A DNA stretch of 20,401 nucleotides from a virus, in IMG/VR virus record IMGVR_UViG_3300046007_001493, positions 1 through 20,401 of that record, one strand, 5' to 3'. A program made the position numbers and the translations under genes. Positions 1 through 3,812 of the stretch are shown piece by piece. The notes below the pieces were generated by a model. It did not search any database. It worked only from the letters and a program-made list of their open reading frames with translations, and was not told the origin of the DNA. Each line of letters begins with the position of its first letter. Positions within the stretch are counted from its first letter, which is position 1.

Positions 1-50
1 GAGACCTTTGGTGTTGCGATTTTTACTGAGATTGCTTTTCCTCTAGCCAT
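1..50 (-). CDS. 5' end of a small leftward gene (partial)
   Basis: Only the first 16 codons are in the window, reading MARGKAISVKIATPKV. The start is well supported: an AAGAGGAAAC Shine-Dalgarno lies just upstream on the minus strand, and upstream of that is a copy of the recurring TGTCAG-N10-TATAAT promoter. The N-terminus is basic. Function cannot be judged from this fragment. Confidence 0.7.
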   Translation of the reverse strand, partial: MARGKAISVKIATPKV

Positions 51-86
51 TTGTTTCCTCTTTCGTTAGTTGGTTTGGTTAATTGT

Positions 87-108
87 ATTATAGCGGAGGG
101 GTCTGACA
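87..108 (-). promoter_or_regulatory. Recurring phage promoter, copy 1 (TGTCAG-N10-TATAAT)
   Basis: On the minus strand TGTCAG (103-108) is followed after exactly 10 bp by a perfect TATAAT -10 box (87-92). No TTGACA-like hexamer lies 16-18 bp upstream of the -10. It sits between gene 131-307 and the partial gene at 1-50, and is the closest of the seven copies to a consensus -10. Confidence 0.8.
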
Positions 109-130
109 TTTCTGCGACCCCTCCACTTCC

Positions 131-307
131 TTATACTAGGGCTTCGTTGCTAACTGTTGTCCAACGAGTTTCCTTTGTTGGCATTTCCAGTAGCACACGC
201 ACCGAGCCAGATGCGTTAGGAATAATCTCCTTGATTACTCCAGTTTTCTTTGACTTTAGGGTGGTGAATAAATCGCCAACCTTGTAAGTGTATCCATTTA
301 CTGTCAT
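131..307 (-). CDS. Small hypothetical phage protein, 58 aa
   Basis: The frame runs from an ATG at 307 to a TAA at 131 and encodes 58 residues beginning MTVNGYTYKVGDLF and ending SNEALV. An AGAAAGGA Shine-Dalgarno lies 7-8 nt before the ATG. The sequence suggests a small beta-rich fold (GYTYKVGDLFTTLKSKKTGVI, then a second strand pair around RVLLEMPTKETRW). The motif 'GDLF...K.GVI.EI' resembles KOW/SH3-like barrel proteins that are common among phage hypotheticals, but no function can be assigned. It has its own promoter (334-355), so it is a monocistronic unit. The 3' end lies just before promoter copy 1. Confidence 0.8.
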   Translation of the reverse strand: MTVNGYTYKVGDLFTTLKSKKTGVIKEIIPNASGSVRVLLEMPTKETRWTTVSNEALV

Positions 308-333
308 TTTGCTTCCTTTCTGTTTAGGGTGTT

Positions 334-355
334 ATTGTATCATTAGGGTCTGACA
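334..355 (-). promoter_or_regulatory. Recurring phage promoter, copy 2 (TGTCAG-N10-TACAAT)
   Basis: TGTCAG occupies 350-355 and TACAAT 334-339 on the minus strand, with exactly 10 bp between them. It drives gene 131-307. A CRP-type palindrome lies 18 bp upstream, at 374-389. The predicted transcription start is near 327. Confidence 0.75.
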
Positions 356-373
356 TTTATCAAGACCATGCGG

Positions 374-389
374 TGTGATAAGCATCACA
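374..389. promoter_or_regulatory. CRP/GlxR-type palindrome, copy 1
   Basis: The 16-bp site TGTGATAAGCATCACA matches TGTGA-N6-TCACA perfectly. It overlaps the stop codon of gene 385-525 and lies upstream of promoter copy 2; its centre is about 54.5 bp from the predicted start. It is one of four such sites in the leftward block. Confidence 0.65.
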
Positions 390-525
390 AGTATTCTGTT
401 AGGTCGCCGTCCATAATTTCGTTCAGCTCTAAGCCTTCTGAGTCTGCGATAGCTTCCCATAGATCCATTTCATTAAAGTCTCCGTCTGGGTGTCTTTCGG
501 ATAAGATAGAATAAAGATTGTCCAT
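385..525 (-). CDS. Small acidic hypothetical protein, 46 aa
   Basis: A 46-codon frame starts with MDNLYSILSERHPDGDF and ends TEYL-TGA. A very strong Shine-Dalgarno (AGAGGAGG) lies before the ATG, inside the end of the upstream gene, and the two genes overlap as TAATG, so translation is probably coupled. The protein is rich in Asp and Glu and looks helical (EMDLWEAIADSEGLELNEIMDGD). It is the last gene of the 997-to-385 unit. A CRP-type palindrome covers its stop codon. Function unknown. Confidence 0.8.
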   Translation of the reverse strand: MDNLYSILSERHPDGDFNEMDLWEAIADSEGLELNEIMDGDLTEYL

Positions 526-794
526 TAGTAATCCTCCTCTGGTAGCCAAGCATTTAAGTGGTGTGCATCAATAATTGCTGATGCGGGTGCAGTAACCTGT
601 CCACGCCATAACACGCCTTCAGGTAAAGCAATTTCACGATTGTAGTCCTCATCATAGAAAGCATCAATTGCTTCTATGCAAGGCTCAACCATAGAAAGCG
701 GAACGGGTGGATAGTGATTACCTTGCAAGTGATAACCGATAGCAGTTTCTAAGTCTAATTCATTAGATAAATCTAATGCTGTATTGTATCCCAT
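525..794 (-). CDS. Hypothetical phage protein, 89 aa
   Basis: This is an 89-residue, acidic, probably soluble protein. Its conserved-looking core reads LETAIGYHLQGNHYPPVP and then EPCIEAIDAFYDEDYNREIALP, followed by a hydrophobic strand around GVLWRGQVTAPASAIIDAHHLNAWL. The 'AIGYHLQGNHYPPVP' pattern recalls hypothetical proteins in other actinobacterial phages; this is memory of the family, not a search. It is joined to the upstream and downstream genes by TAATG overlaps, placing it in the middle of a three-gene unit. No catalytic motif is visible. Confidence 0.85.
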   Translation of the reverse strand: MGYNTALDLSNELDLETAIGYHLQGNHYPPVPLSMVEPCIEAIDAFYDEDYNREIALPEGVLWRGQVTAPASAIIDAHHLNAWLPEEDY

Positions 795-997
795 TATTCT
801 GCCACCTTAAGAATTGCATAGGACCCGCCTGCATTAATTTCATCAAGGATAGGACCTAACTTTGGTGCGATTAATTCTTTTAGCATAGACTCTAGCATAA
901 AGATACGAGTACTTTCTTCCATGTTTAGAATTTGTGCAGTTACTGGATGATTGTCTGCAAACTCTGTTACAAACTTTAGATTGTGTTCTACTAGCAT
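794..997 (-). CDS. Hypothetical phage protein, 67 aa
   Basis: This is a 67-residue, mostly helical protein (EHNLKFVTEFADNHPVTAQIL, then ESTRIFMLESMLKELIAPKLGPILDEI). An AACGAAAGG Shine-Dalgarno is placed 6-7 nt before the ATG. It is the first gene of the unit driven by promoter copy 3 and overlaps the next gene as TAATG. No known domain is recognised. Confidence 0.85.
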   Translation of the reverse strand: MLVEHNLKFVTEFADNHPVTAQILNMEESTRIFMLESMLKELIAPKLGPILDEINAGGSYAILKVAE

Positions 998-1026
998 TGT
1001 TTACCTTTCGTTGTTGGAATAAGAGT

Positions 1027-1048
1027 ATTTTAGCATGGGCCACTGACA
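1027..1048 (-). promoter_or_regulatory. Recurring phage promoter, copy 3 (TGTCAG-N10-TAAAAT)
   Basis: TGTCAG occupies 1043-1048 and TAAAAT 1027-1032 on the minus strand, with 10 bp between them. It drives genes 794-997, 525-794 and 385-525. A 13-bp inverted repeat directly abuts the TGTCAG element upstream. Confidence 0.75.
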
Positions 1049-1080
1049 ATTAGATAAACACGCCCAATGTTTATCTAATT
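1048..1080. repeat. Perfect 13-bp inverted repeat abutting promoter 3
   Basis: The arms AATTAGATAAACA (1048-1060) and TGTTTATCTAATT (1068-1080) are perfect complements around a 7-nt loop (CGCCCAA). The left arm shares its first base with the TGTCAG box. It could be an operator, or a weak terminator for the upstream unit; the minus-strand U tract is only two bases, so the operator reading is preferred. Confidence 0.7.
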
Positions 1081-1085
1081 TATTT

Positions 1086-1101
1086 TGTGATAAACTTCAC
1101 A
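1086..1101. promoter_or_regulatory. CRP/GlxR-type palindrome, copy 2
   Basis: TGTGATAAACTTCACA is a perfect TGTGA-N6-TCACA match. Its centre is about 73.5 bp upstream of the start predicted for promoter copy 3. It opens the first copy of the duplicated intergenic module. Confidence 0.65.
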
Positions 1102-1193
1102 ATTTCAGGGGTATTTTGGTACTTGACTTAAACTATGTTTTGCCCCCACGAATTTGGGGGCAGCTTAGTCGTTTGTCAAATCACCACGCCGTT
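1086..1193. repeat. Duplicated intergenic module, copy A
   Basis: In plus-strand order this copy contains the CRP-type palindrome, a CAGGGGT block, a GCCCCC-N8-GGGGGC hairpin (1142-1161), a CAGCTT...TTGTCAA block, and ACGCCGTT. The same elements occur in the same order at 2209-2318. The hairpin lies just after the stop codon of gene 1165-1305 in the minus-strand direction, but no U tract follows it on that strand. The two DnaA boxes of copy B are not intact here. Confidence 0.65.
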
Positions 1194-1305
1194 TATGTTT
1201 GATCTTGCGTGTGTATTTTTTTTTATTGCGTACAGGTTGCGCCGCATTACTGCGACGCAATTCCTGTATGCGTTTTACTTTATCTCGAAGTGAAGTTTGG
1301 AACAT
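1165..1305 (-). CDS. Small strongly basic protein, 46 aa (probable)
   Basis: The frame starts at an ATG (1305), 26 nt inside the end of gene 1280-1471, and ends with TAA at 1165. The protein is very basic, with MFQTSLRDKVKRIQELRRSN followed by a run rich in Lys and Arg (NKKKYTRKIKHKRRGD). That composition would suit a nucleic-acid-binding peptide. The Shine-Dalgarno is weak (GTGTGGG), so expression would depend on coupling to the upstream gene. Its 3' end lies in duplicated module A, and the matching part of module B is non-coding. The frame could therefore be partly fortuitous. Confidence 0.55.
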   Translation of the reverse strand: MFQTSLRDKVKRIQELRRSNAAQPVRNKKKYTRKIKHKRRGDLTND

Positions 1306-1471
1306 TGTACCCACACGCTTCATGAAATCTAGTTACATCAAATCGTTCATTATCTTTCGCAAACATTTCCGCAAAATCATTTACGATTTTAGAAAATAAA
1401 GCGGGGTGCGTTTTATCGCTAGCAAACTTTAGAATTTCTGCGGTTGCTACATAGTCCTTACGTGTCATCAT
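1280..1471 (-). CDS. Conserved hypothetical phage protein, 63 aa
   Basis: The 63 residues include MTRKDYVATAEILKFASDK, ALFSKIVNDFAEMFAKDN and RFDVTRFHEACGY. This pattern closely resembles a short protein family found in many unrelated phages, whose function is not known to me. Two ATG codons stand in tandem. The first overlaps the upstream stop as ATGA, so translation is probably coupled, and the second (1468) would give the usual MTRKDY start. The protein is helical and has no transmembrane segment. Confidence 0.85.
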   Translation of the reverse strand: MMTRKDYVATAEILKFASDKTHPALFSKIVNDFAEMFAKDNERFDVTRFHEACGYNVPNFTSR

Positions 1472-1686
1472 TTTGTTACCAACTTTCCTGAACGATAAAA
1501 GTGTTTGGTGTGCATTTTACCTGAAGGCTCTGACAAATTAACAGTAGAAAACTCATCTGCAAAACCCCAATCAGAAAAACTGCGGTATGAATTAACTGCA
1601 TCTAAACAGTTATCAAAACGGGCTACCCAATGAGGTGGCTTTCCGTCATAGGAACAAGTTACTGCATAAAGATACTCTTTCTCCAT
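1468..1686 (-). CDS. Hypothetical protein, 72 aa
   Basis: The chosen start reads MEKEYLYAVTC; a GGAG Shine-Dalgarno at 1696-1699 is well spaced for it. An in-frame ATG five codons earlier lies too close to that signal. The protein has a beta-strand-like N-terminus (EYLYAVTCSYDGKPPHWVARF), then DAVNSYRSFSDWGFADEFSTVNL, and a basic tail. It could be a small fold that binds a substrate or nucleic acid, but nothing specific is recognisable. The start codon follows the upstream TAA by one base. Confidence 0.8.
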   Translation of the reverse strand: MEKEYLYAVTCSYDGKPPHWVARFDNCLDAVNSYRSFSDWGFADEFSTVNLSEPSGKMHTKHFYRSGKLVTK

Positions 1687-1687
1687 T

Positions 1688-1840
1688 TTAGTAATCTCCA
1701 ATTTCGTTAGTTACGCAATCGCATGGCTCGACATCATAGGAGTTTTCATCTCCCCAAAAAATTGCCCCAAATCCTAAGCAATCATCACACACAATGACGG
1801 AGATAGTTCCCTCGTCCATTACATCTAAGAAGTTTCCCAT
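1688..1840 (-). CDS. Small Cys-rich (possible zinc-binding) protein, 50 aa
   Basis: The frame runs from an ATG at 1840, with an AACGAAAGG Shine-Dalgarno, to a TAA at 1688. The protein begins MGNFLDVMDEGTISVIVCDD. It carries CDDC near residue 18 and a second pair CDC near residue 40, a CX2C...CXC layout that could bind zinc. It is otherwise acidic. It is the first gene of the unit from promoter copy 4, followed by 1468-1686 and 1280-1471. Zinc binding is inferred from cysteine spacing only. Confidence 0.8.
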   Translation of the reverse strand: MGNFLDVMDEGTISVIVCDDCLGFGAIFWGDENSYDVEPCDCVTNEIGDY

Positions 1841-1872
1841 TTATAGTTTTCCTTTCGTTTGTTTGTTTTGTA

Positions 1873-1894
1873 ATTATAGCGGAAGGGTCTGACA
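1873..1894 (-). promoter_or_regulatory. Recurring phage promoter, copy 4 (TGTCAG-N10-TATAAT)
   Basis: TGTCAG occupies 1889-1894 and a perfect TATAAT 1873-1878 on the minus strand, 10 bp apart. The box lies two bases after the stop codon of gene 1897-2106, so there is no room for upstream operator sites outside that gene. Confidence 0.8.
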
Positions 1895-1896
1895 AA

Positions 1897-2106
1897 TTAG
1901 TCAGACACCTTGACGGCAATCGTAGCCCAAAAATTAGCAATGTTACGAGTAGAGGAAACCTGAATAGCGTAAACCTCGTACCCCTCGCCATACCAAATGC
2001 CTTCACGCTTTTCTGCGTGTAGAATAGTGCCCTCATCATGGCGAGAGCGTGAGCGATAGTGTGTGCCTACAAGTAGGGCGGGAACAGTTATTACTTTTGC
2101 TGACAT
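1897..2106 (-). CDS. Hypothetical protein, 69 aa
   Basis: This 69-residue protein probably forms a small beta barrel: MSAKVITVPALLVGTHYRSR, then GTILHAEKREGIWYGEGYEVYAIQV, then FWATIAVKVSD. It has no signal peptide or transmembrane segment. The Shine-Dalgarno is AACGAAAGGTG. It has a dedicated promoter (copy 5), and promoter copy 4 begins almost at its stop codon. Function unknown. Confidence 0.8.
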   Translation of the reverse strand: MSAKVITVPALLVGTHYRSRSRHDEGTILHAEKREGIWYGEGYEVYAIQVSSTRNIANFWATIAVKVSD

Positions 2107-2138
2107 TAGTTGTCACCTTTCGTTTGGTTATGTATGGA

Positions 2139-2160
2139 ATTATACACGAACGGACTGACA
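2139..2160 (-). promoter_or_regulatory. Recurring phage promoter, copy 5 (TGTCAG-N10-TATAAT)
   Basis: TGTCAG occupies 2155-2160 and TATAAT 2139-2144 on the minus strand, with 10 bp between them. Gene 1897-2106 follows. A TCACA-A-TGTGA everted half-site pair (2185-2195) and a full CRP-type palindrome (2209-2224) lie upstream. Confidence 0.8.
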
Positions 2161-2208
2161 TAAACTAATTACTAGCCAGTAATTTCACAATGTGAGACGC
2201 TCAAGTTA

Positions 2209-2224
2209 TGTGATAAATCTCACA
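2209..2224. promoter_or_regulatory. CRP/GlxR-type palindrome, copy 3
   Basis: TGTGATAAATCTCACA is a perfect TGTGA-N6-TCACA match. Its centre is about 84.5 bp from the predicted start of promoter copy 5. It opens copy B of the duplicated module and lies 12 bp from the first DnaA box. Confidence 0.65.
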
Positions 2225-2236
2225 AATTTTCAGGGG

Positions 2237-2266
2237 TTATCCACAGATCTTCTTAAGTTATCCACA
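2237..2266 (+). other. Pair of perfect DnaA boxes, possible replication origin
   Basis: TTATCCACA occurs at 2237-2245 and again at 2258-2266, in direct orientation with starts 21 bp apart, about two helical turns. Both match the strongest bacterial DnaA box. Neighbouring hairpins and a CRP-type site add to an origin-like appearance. No replication initiator gene is visible, so origin function is inferred. Confidence 0.55.
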
Positions 2267-2316
2267 GCCCCCTCTCCTTTGGGGGCCAGCTTGACTATTG
2301 TCAAGCCGACACGCCG

Positions 2317-2499
2317 TTATTCTTCTAAACTATCTTGATAATCTAAAAGGCCTTGATGGTACATAACAGGATCACAATTAAAAAGAATTTCAGAGGCGGT
2401 AAAAGTAGAGTATCCAATCTTTACGGGTGGATAGCATTCATCTAACATAGAGTCGTAGCTTTCTTTTATCTCTAATTCTTTTTCAAAATCTGTTTTCAT
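2317..2499 (-). CDS. Hypothetical protein, 60 aa
   Basis: This 60-residue acidic protein starts MKTDFEKELEIKESYDSM. A strong Shine-Dalgarno (AAGGAGGT) lies inside the end of the upstream mini-gene, which it overlaps as ATGA. The N-terminal half is helical. The centre reads PPVKIGYSTFTASEILFNCDPVMYHQGLLDY, a pattern I vaguely associate with short phage proteins of unknown role. It is the last gene of the unit from promoter copy 6. Confidence 0.8.
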   Translation of the reverse strand: MKTDFEKELEIKESYDSMLDECYPPVKIGYSTFTASEILFNCDPVMYHQGLLDYQDSLEE

Positions 2500-2570
2500 T
2501 TATTTACCTCCTTAGTAGCGATTAAATACGCTATACCAAAACCTACCATGGCACACAATAACACCGCCAT
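2496..2570 (-). CDS. Single-pass membrane micropeptide, 24 aa (probable)
   Basis: The frame has an ATG directly after the TAA of gene 2571-2756 (TAAATG), with GGAG 8-9 nt upstream. It ends in ATGA with the next gene. The peptide begins MAVLLCAMVGFGIAYLIA and ends in a short charged tail (TKEVNK), so it is essentially one transmembrane helix. Tight packing between two coupled genes argues that it is translated. It might modulate the host membrane, a holin or superinfection, but that is a guess. Confidence 0.65.
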   Translation of the reverse strand: MAVLLCAMVGFGIAYLIATKEVNK

Positions 2571-2756
2571 TTACTTATCTCCAAACATGTTAAAGACTTC
2601 ATCTAGTTGCTCATCTGTTAAGTGGTCTATCTGTATAGCCTTAACAAATCCGAACACATCTTCTTCTTCTGCCATTAGTTGCTCATACATTTCTTCTTCT
2701 TGTAGGTGTGCATACATGTCGCTTACATCTGCCTGAATTGTATCCCATTTAGTCAT
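2571..2756 (-). CDS. Acidic helical protein, 61 aa
   Basis: This 61-residue, strongly acidic protein reads MTKWDTIQADVSDMYAHLQE, then MYEQLMAEEEDVFGFVKAIQ, then LTDEQLDEVFNMFGDK. It is probably all helical, possibly a coiled coil. A GGAG Shine-Dalgarno lies just upstream of the ATG. Acidic small proteins of this kind can be DNA mimics or host-factor inhibitors in phages, but nothing here proves that. It lies within the promoter-6 unit, one gap base after the previous stop-codon region. Confidence 0.8.
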   Translation of the reverse strand: MTKWDTIQADVSDMYAHLQEEEMYEQLMAEEEDVFGFVKAIQIDHLTDEQLDEVFNMFGDK

Positions 2757-2759
2757 TAG

Positions 2760-2927
2760 TTATTCTCCTACCTTGATAGACATTACATTAGCGGTGAACT
2801 TCTTAACCTTGCCTAATTCGCTAGCGTTAAGAGATTGGATTAGGTGGTCAATCGCTTTAGGGTCATGCGCCACATTGTCAATAGAGATTAGTTTAGAGCC
2901 TTGCCAAATTGAGTAAGTGATAGTCAT
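2760..2927 (-). CDS. Small hypothetical protein, 55 aa
   Basis: The 55-codon frame runs from an ATG at 2927 to a TAA at 2760. It starts MTITYSIWQGSKLISIDN; a helix follows (DPKAIDHLIQSLNASELGKVKKF) and then a final strand (TANVMSIKVGE). The beta-alpha-beta look suggests a compact soluble domain. Its Shine-Dalgarno (AACGAAAGAAG) is weaker than its neighbours'. It is the first gene of the promoter-6 unit. Function unknown. Confidence 0.8.
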   Translation of the reverse strand: MTITYSIWQGSKLISIDNVAHDPKAIDHLIQSLNASELGKVKKFTANVMSIKVGE

Positions 2928-2962
2928 TGTCTGTTCTTCTTTCGTTAGTAGTTATAGTAGGA

Positions 2963-2984
2963 ATTGTAGAGGATAGGGCTGACA
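2963..2984 (-). promoter_or_regulatory. Recurring phage promoter, copy 6 (TGTCAG-N10-TACAAT)
   Basis: TGTCAG occupies 2979-2984 and TACAAT 2963-2968 on the minus strand, 10 bp apart. It sits 18 bp after the stop of gene 3003-3140 and drives the four-gene unit 2927 to 2317. No CRP-type palindrome precedes it. Confidence 0.75.
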
Positions 2985-3002
2985 AATGGTAGCGACACGC
3001 TC

Positions 3003-3140
3003 TTAGTTAGAGTGTGATTTAGAACACCATGTCTGGTGTATTGCTAGGTATCTACACTCTGAGCAGATAGCGTCTCCTAGTCGTGCTAGTAGTTGCTCTC
3101 TGCTTTCTAGAGAGTTTCTGTTTTCATGTATTGAGTTCAT
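3003..3140 (-). CDS. Small Cys/His-containing protein, 45 aa
   Basis: The 45-codon frame starts MNSIHENRNSLESREQLLAR and ends SKSHSN-TAA. A strong AGAAAGGAG Shine-Dalgarno precedes it. The second half has CSEC followed by HQTWC and a late His (CX2C...HX3C), compatible with a single zinc finger. An amphipathic helix precedes it. It is the first gene of the leftward block and has its own promoter (copy 7). Zinc binding is inference. Confidence 0.75.
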   Translation of the reverse strand: MNSIHENRNSLESREQLLARLGDAICSECRYLAIHQTWCSKSHSN

Positions 3141-3172
3141 TTAGAACTCCTTTCTGTTTATCTAATACCTTT

Positions 3173-3194
3173 ACTCTACAGGGGGTCACTGACA
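3173..3194 (-). promoter_or_regulatory. Recurring phage promoter, copy 7 (TGTCAG-N10-TAGAGT)
   Basis: TGTCAG occupies 3189-3194 and TAGAGT 3173-3178 on the minus strand, again 10 bp apart. The -10 is the weakest of the seven. A CRP-type palindrome lies upstream at 3252-3267. It drives gene 3003-3140. Confidence 0.65.
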
Positions 3195-3251
3195 AATTCT
3201 AATCGAAATTCGGACATTAAGGACATTTATAAAAATAATCGCAAAAAATCA

Positions 3252-3267
3252 TGTGATAAGGGTCACA
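3252..3267. promoter_or_regulatory. CRP/GlxR-type palindrome, copy 4
   Basis: TGTGATAAGGGTCACA is a perfect TGTGA-N6-TCACA match. It lies in the divergent region between the leftward block and the HNH gene. Its centre is about 93.5 bp upstream of the start predicted for promoter copy 7. Confidence 0.65.
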
Positions 3268-3275
3268 TCTGGGAG

Positions 3276-3308
3276 CACTATAGGGACAATTCGGACATTT
3301 CTATAGTG
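3276..3308. repeat. 8-bp inverted repeat CACTATAG / CTATAGTG
   Basis: Perfect arms at 3276-3283 and 3301-3308 enclose 17 nt containing TTCGGACATT. That 10-mer also occurs near 3209-3218, followed by a related AAGGACATT. The cluster lies between the divergent promoters and could be an operator region. Confidence 0.5.
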
Positions 3309-3360
3309 TGTATCATACAAATTAAAACTCTATTAACATTTCTTAAAATCTAATTCCTAG

Positions 3361-3389
3361 TTGACCAGAATGTAATAGTACGCTATTAT
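3361..3389 (+). promoter_or_regulatory. Sigma70-type promoter for the HNH gene, leaderless layout
   Basis: TTGACC (3361-3366), a 17-bp spacer and TATTAT (3384-3389) make a near-consensus promoter. The normal start point, seven bases after the -10, falls on the A of the HNH gene's ATG (3396). The mRNA would therefore be leaderless, and there is no Shine-Dalgarno in the seven bases between. Confidence 0.7.
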
Positions 3390-3395
3390 AGATAC

Positions 3396-3812
3396 ATGGA
3401 AATATGGAAAGAAGTACCAGTAATTGTGCAACGTAATGGTTCATTCAAGCCACATGGATACGAAGTATCTAATTTAGGGCGGGTAAGAACCAAGAAGCAA
3501 AGATATGGAAGACCTAGAAAAGATACAGGTAAAAGACAGGATCTTCTTGTATATCGATATGTAAATGGAAGACCAGATCAAGTTGGTTATATCCAATATG
3601 AGCTATATGATGAAAACTCAAAGAGAAAAAATATCCGTGGACATGTACTTGTTATGCAAGCATTTGTTGGCATACCAAATCCTGGTCAAGTAGTTTGTCA
3701 TTTTGACGATGTCAAAAATAATAACACCTTGGCTAACTTGAGATATGACACTCAAAAGAATAATCTGGCAGATGCCAGGAGAAATAAATTTTTGCAAACT
3801 ATTGACCTATAA
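3396..3812 (+). CDS. NUMOD4/HNH homing endonuclease
   Basis: This 138-residue DNA endonuclease is of the free-standing homing type found in phages. The N-terminus has the NUMOD4 DNA-binding motif (EIWKEVPVI, then GYEVSNLGRVR, residues 2-31). The C-terminal half is an HNH_3-type nuclease: RGHVLVMQAFVG with His83, VVCHFDDVKNNN with His102 and Asn109/110, then LANLRYDTQKNN. The active-site residues look intact. Such enzymes nick or cut a cognate site and spread their own gene. It stands alone with its own promoter and runs away from the leftward block. Short AAAATCTAATT-type sequences lie on both sides. The target site is not identifiable here. Confidence 0.93.
   Translation: MEIWKEVPVIVQRNGSFKPHGYEVSNLGRVRTKKQRYGRPRKDTGKRQDLLVYRYVNGRPDQVGYIQYELYDENSKRKNIRGHVLVMQAFVGIPNPGQVVCHFDDVKNNNTLANLRYDTQKNNLADARRNKFLQTIDL

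Larger units (their letters stand above)
2209..2318. repeat. Duplicated intergenic module, copy B
   Basis: This copy has the same element order as 1086-1193: CRP-type palindrome, CAGGGGTT, a GCCCCC-N8-GGGGGC hairpin (2267-2286), CAGCTTGAC...TTGTCAA and ACGCCGTT. It adds two perfect DnaA boxes and a 7-bp perfect inverted repeat GCTTGAC-TATT-GTCAAGC (2289-2306). It lies between genes 2317-2499 and 1897-2106, so it may also act as a terminator for the leftward unit upstream. Confidence 0.65.

Noticed and set aside
3274-3287. CACTATAGGGACA, similar to the core of the T7 promoter
   Set aside because: Only the central part matches, no phage RNA polymerase gene is in the window, and the same bases form an inverted repeat.
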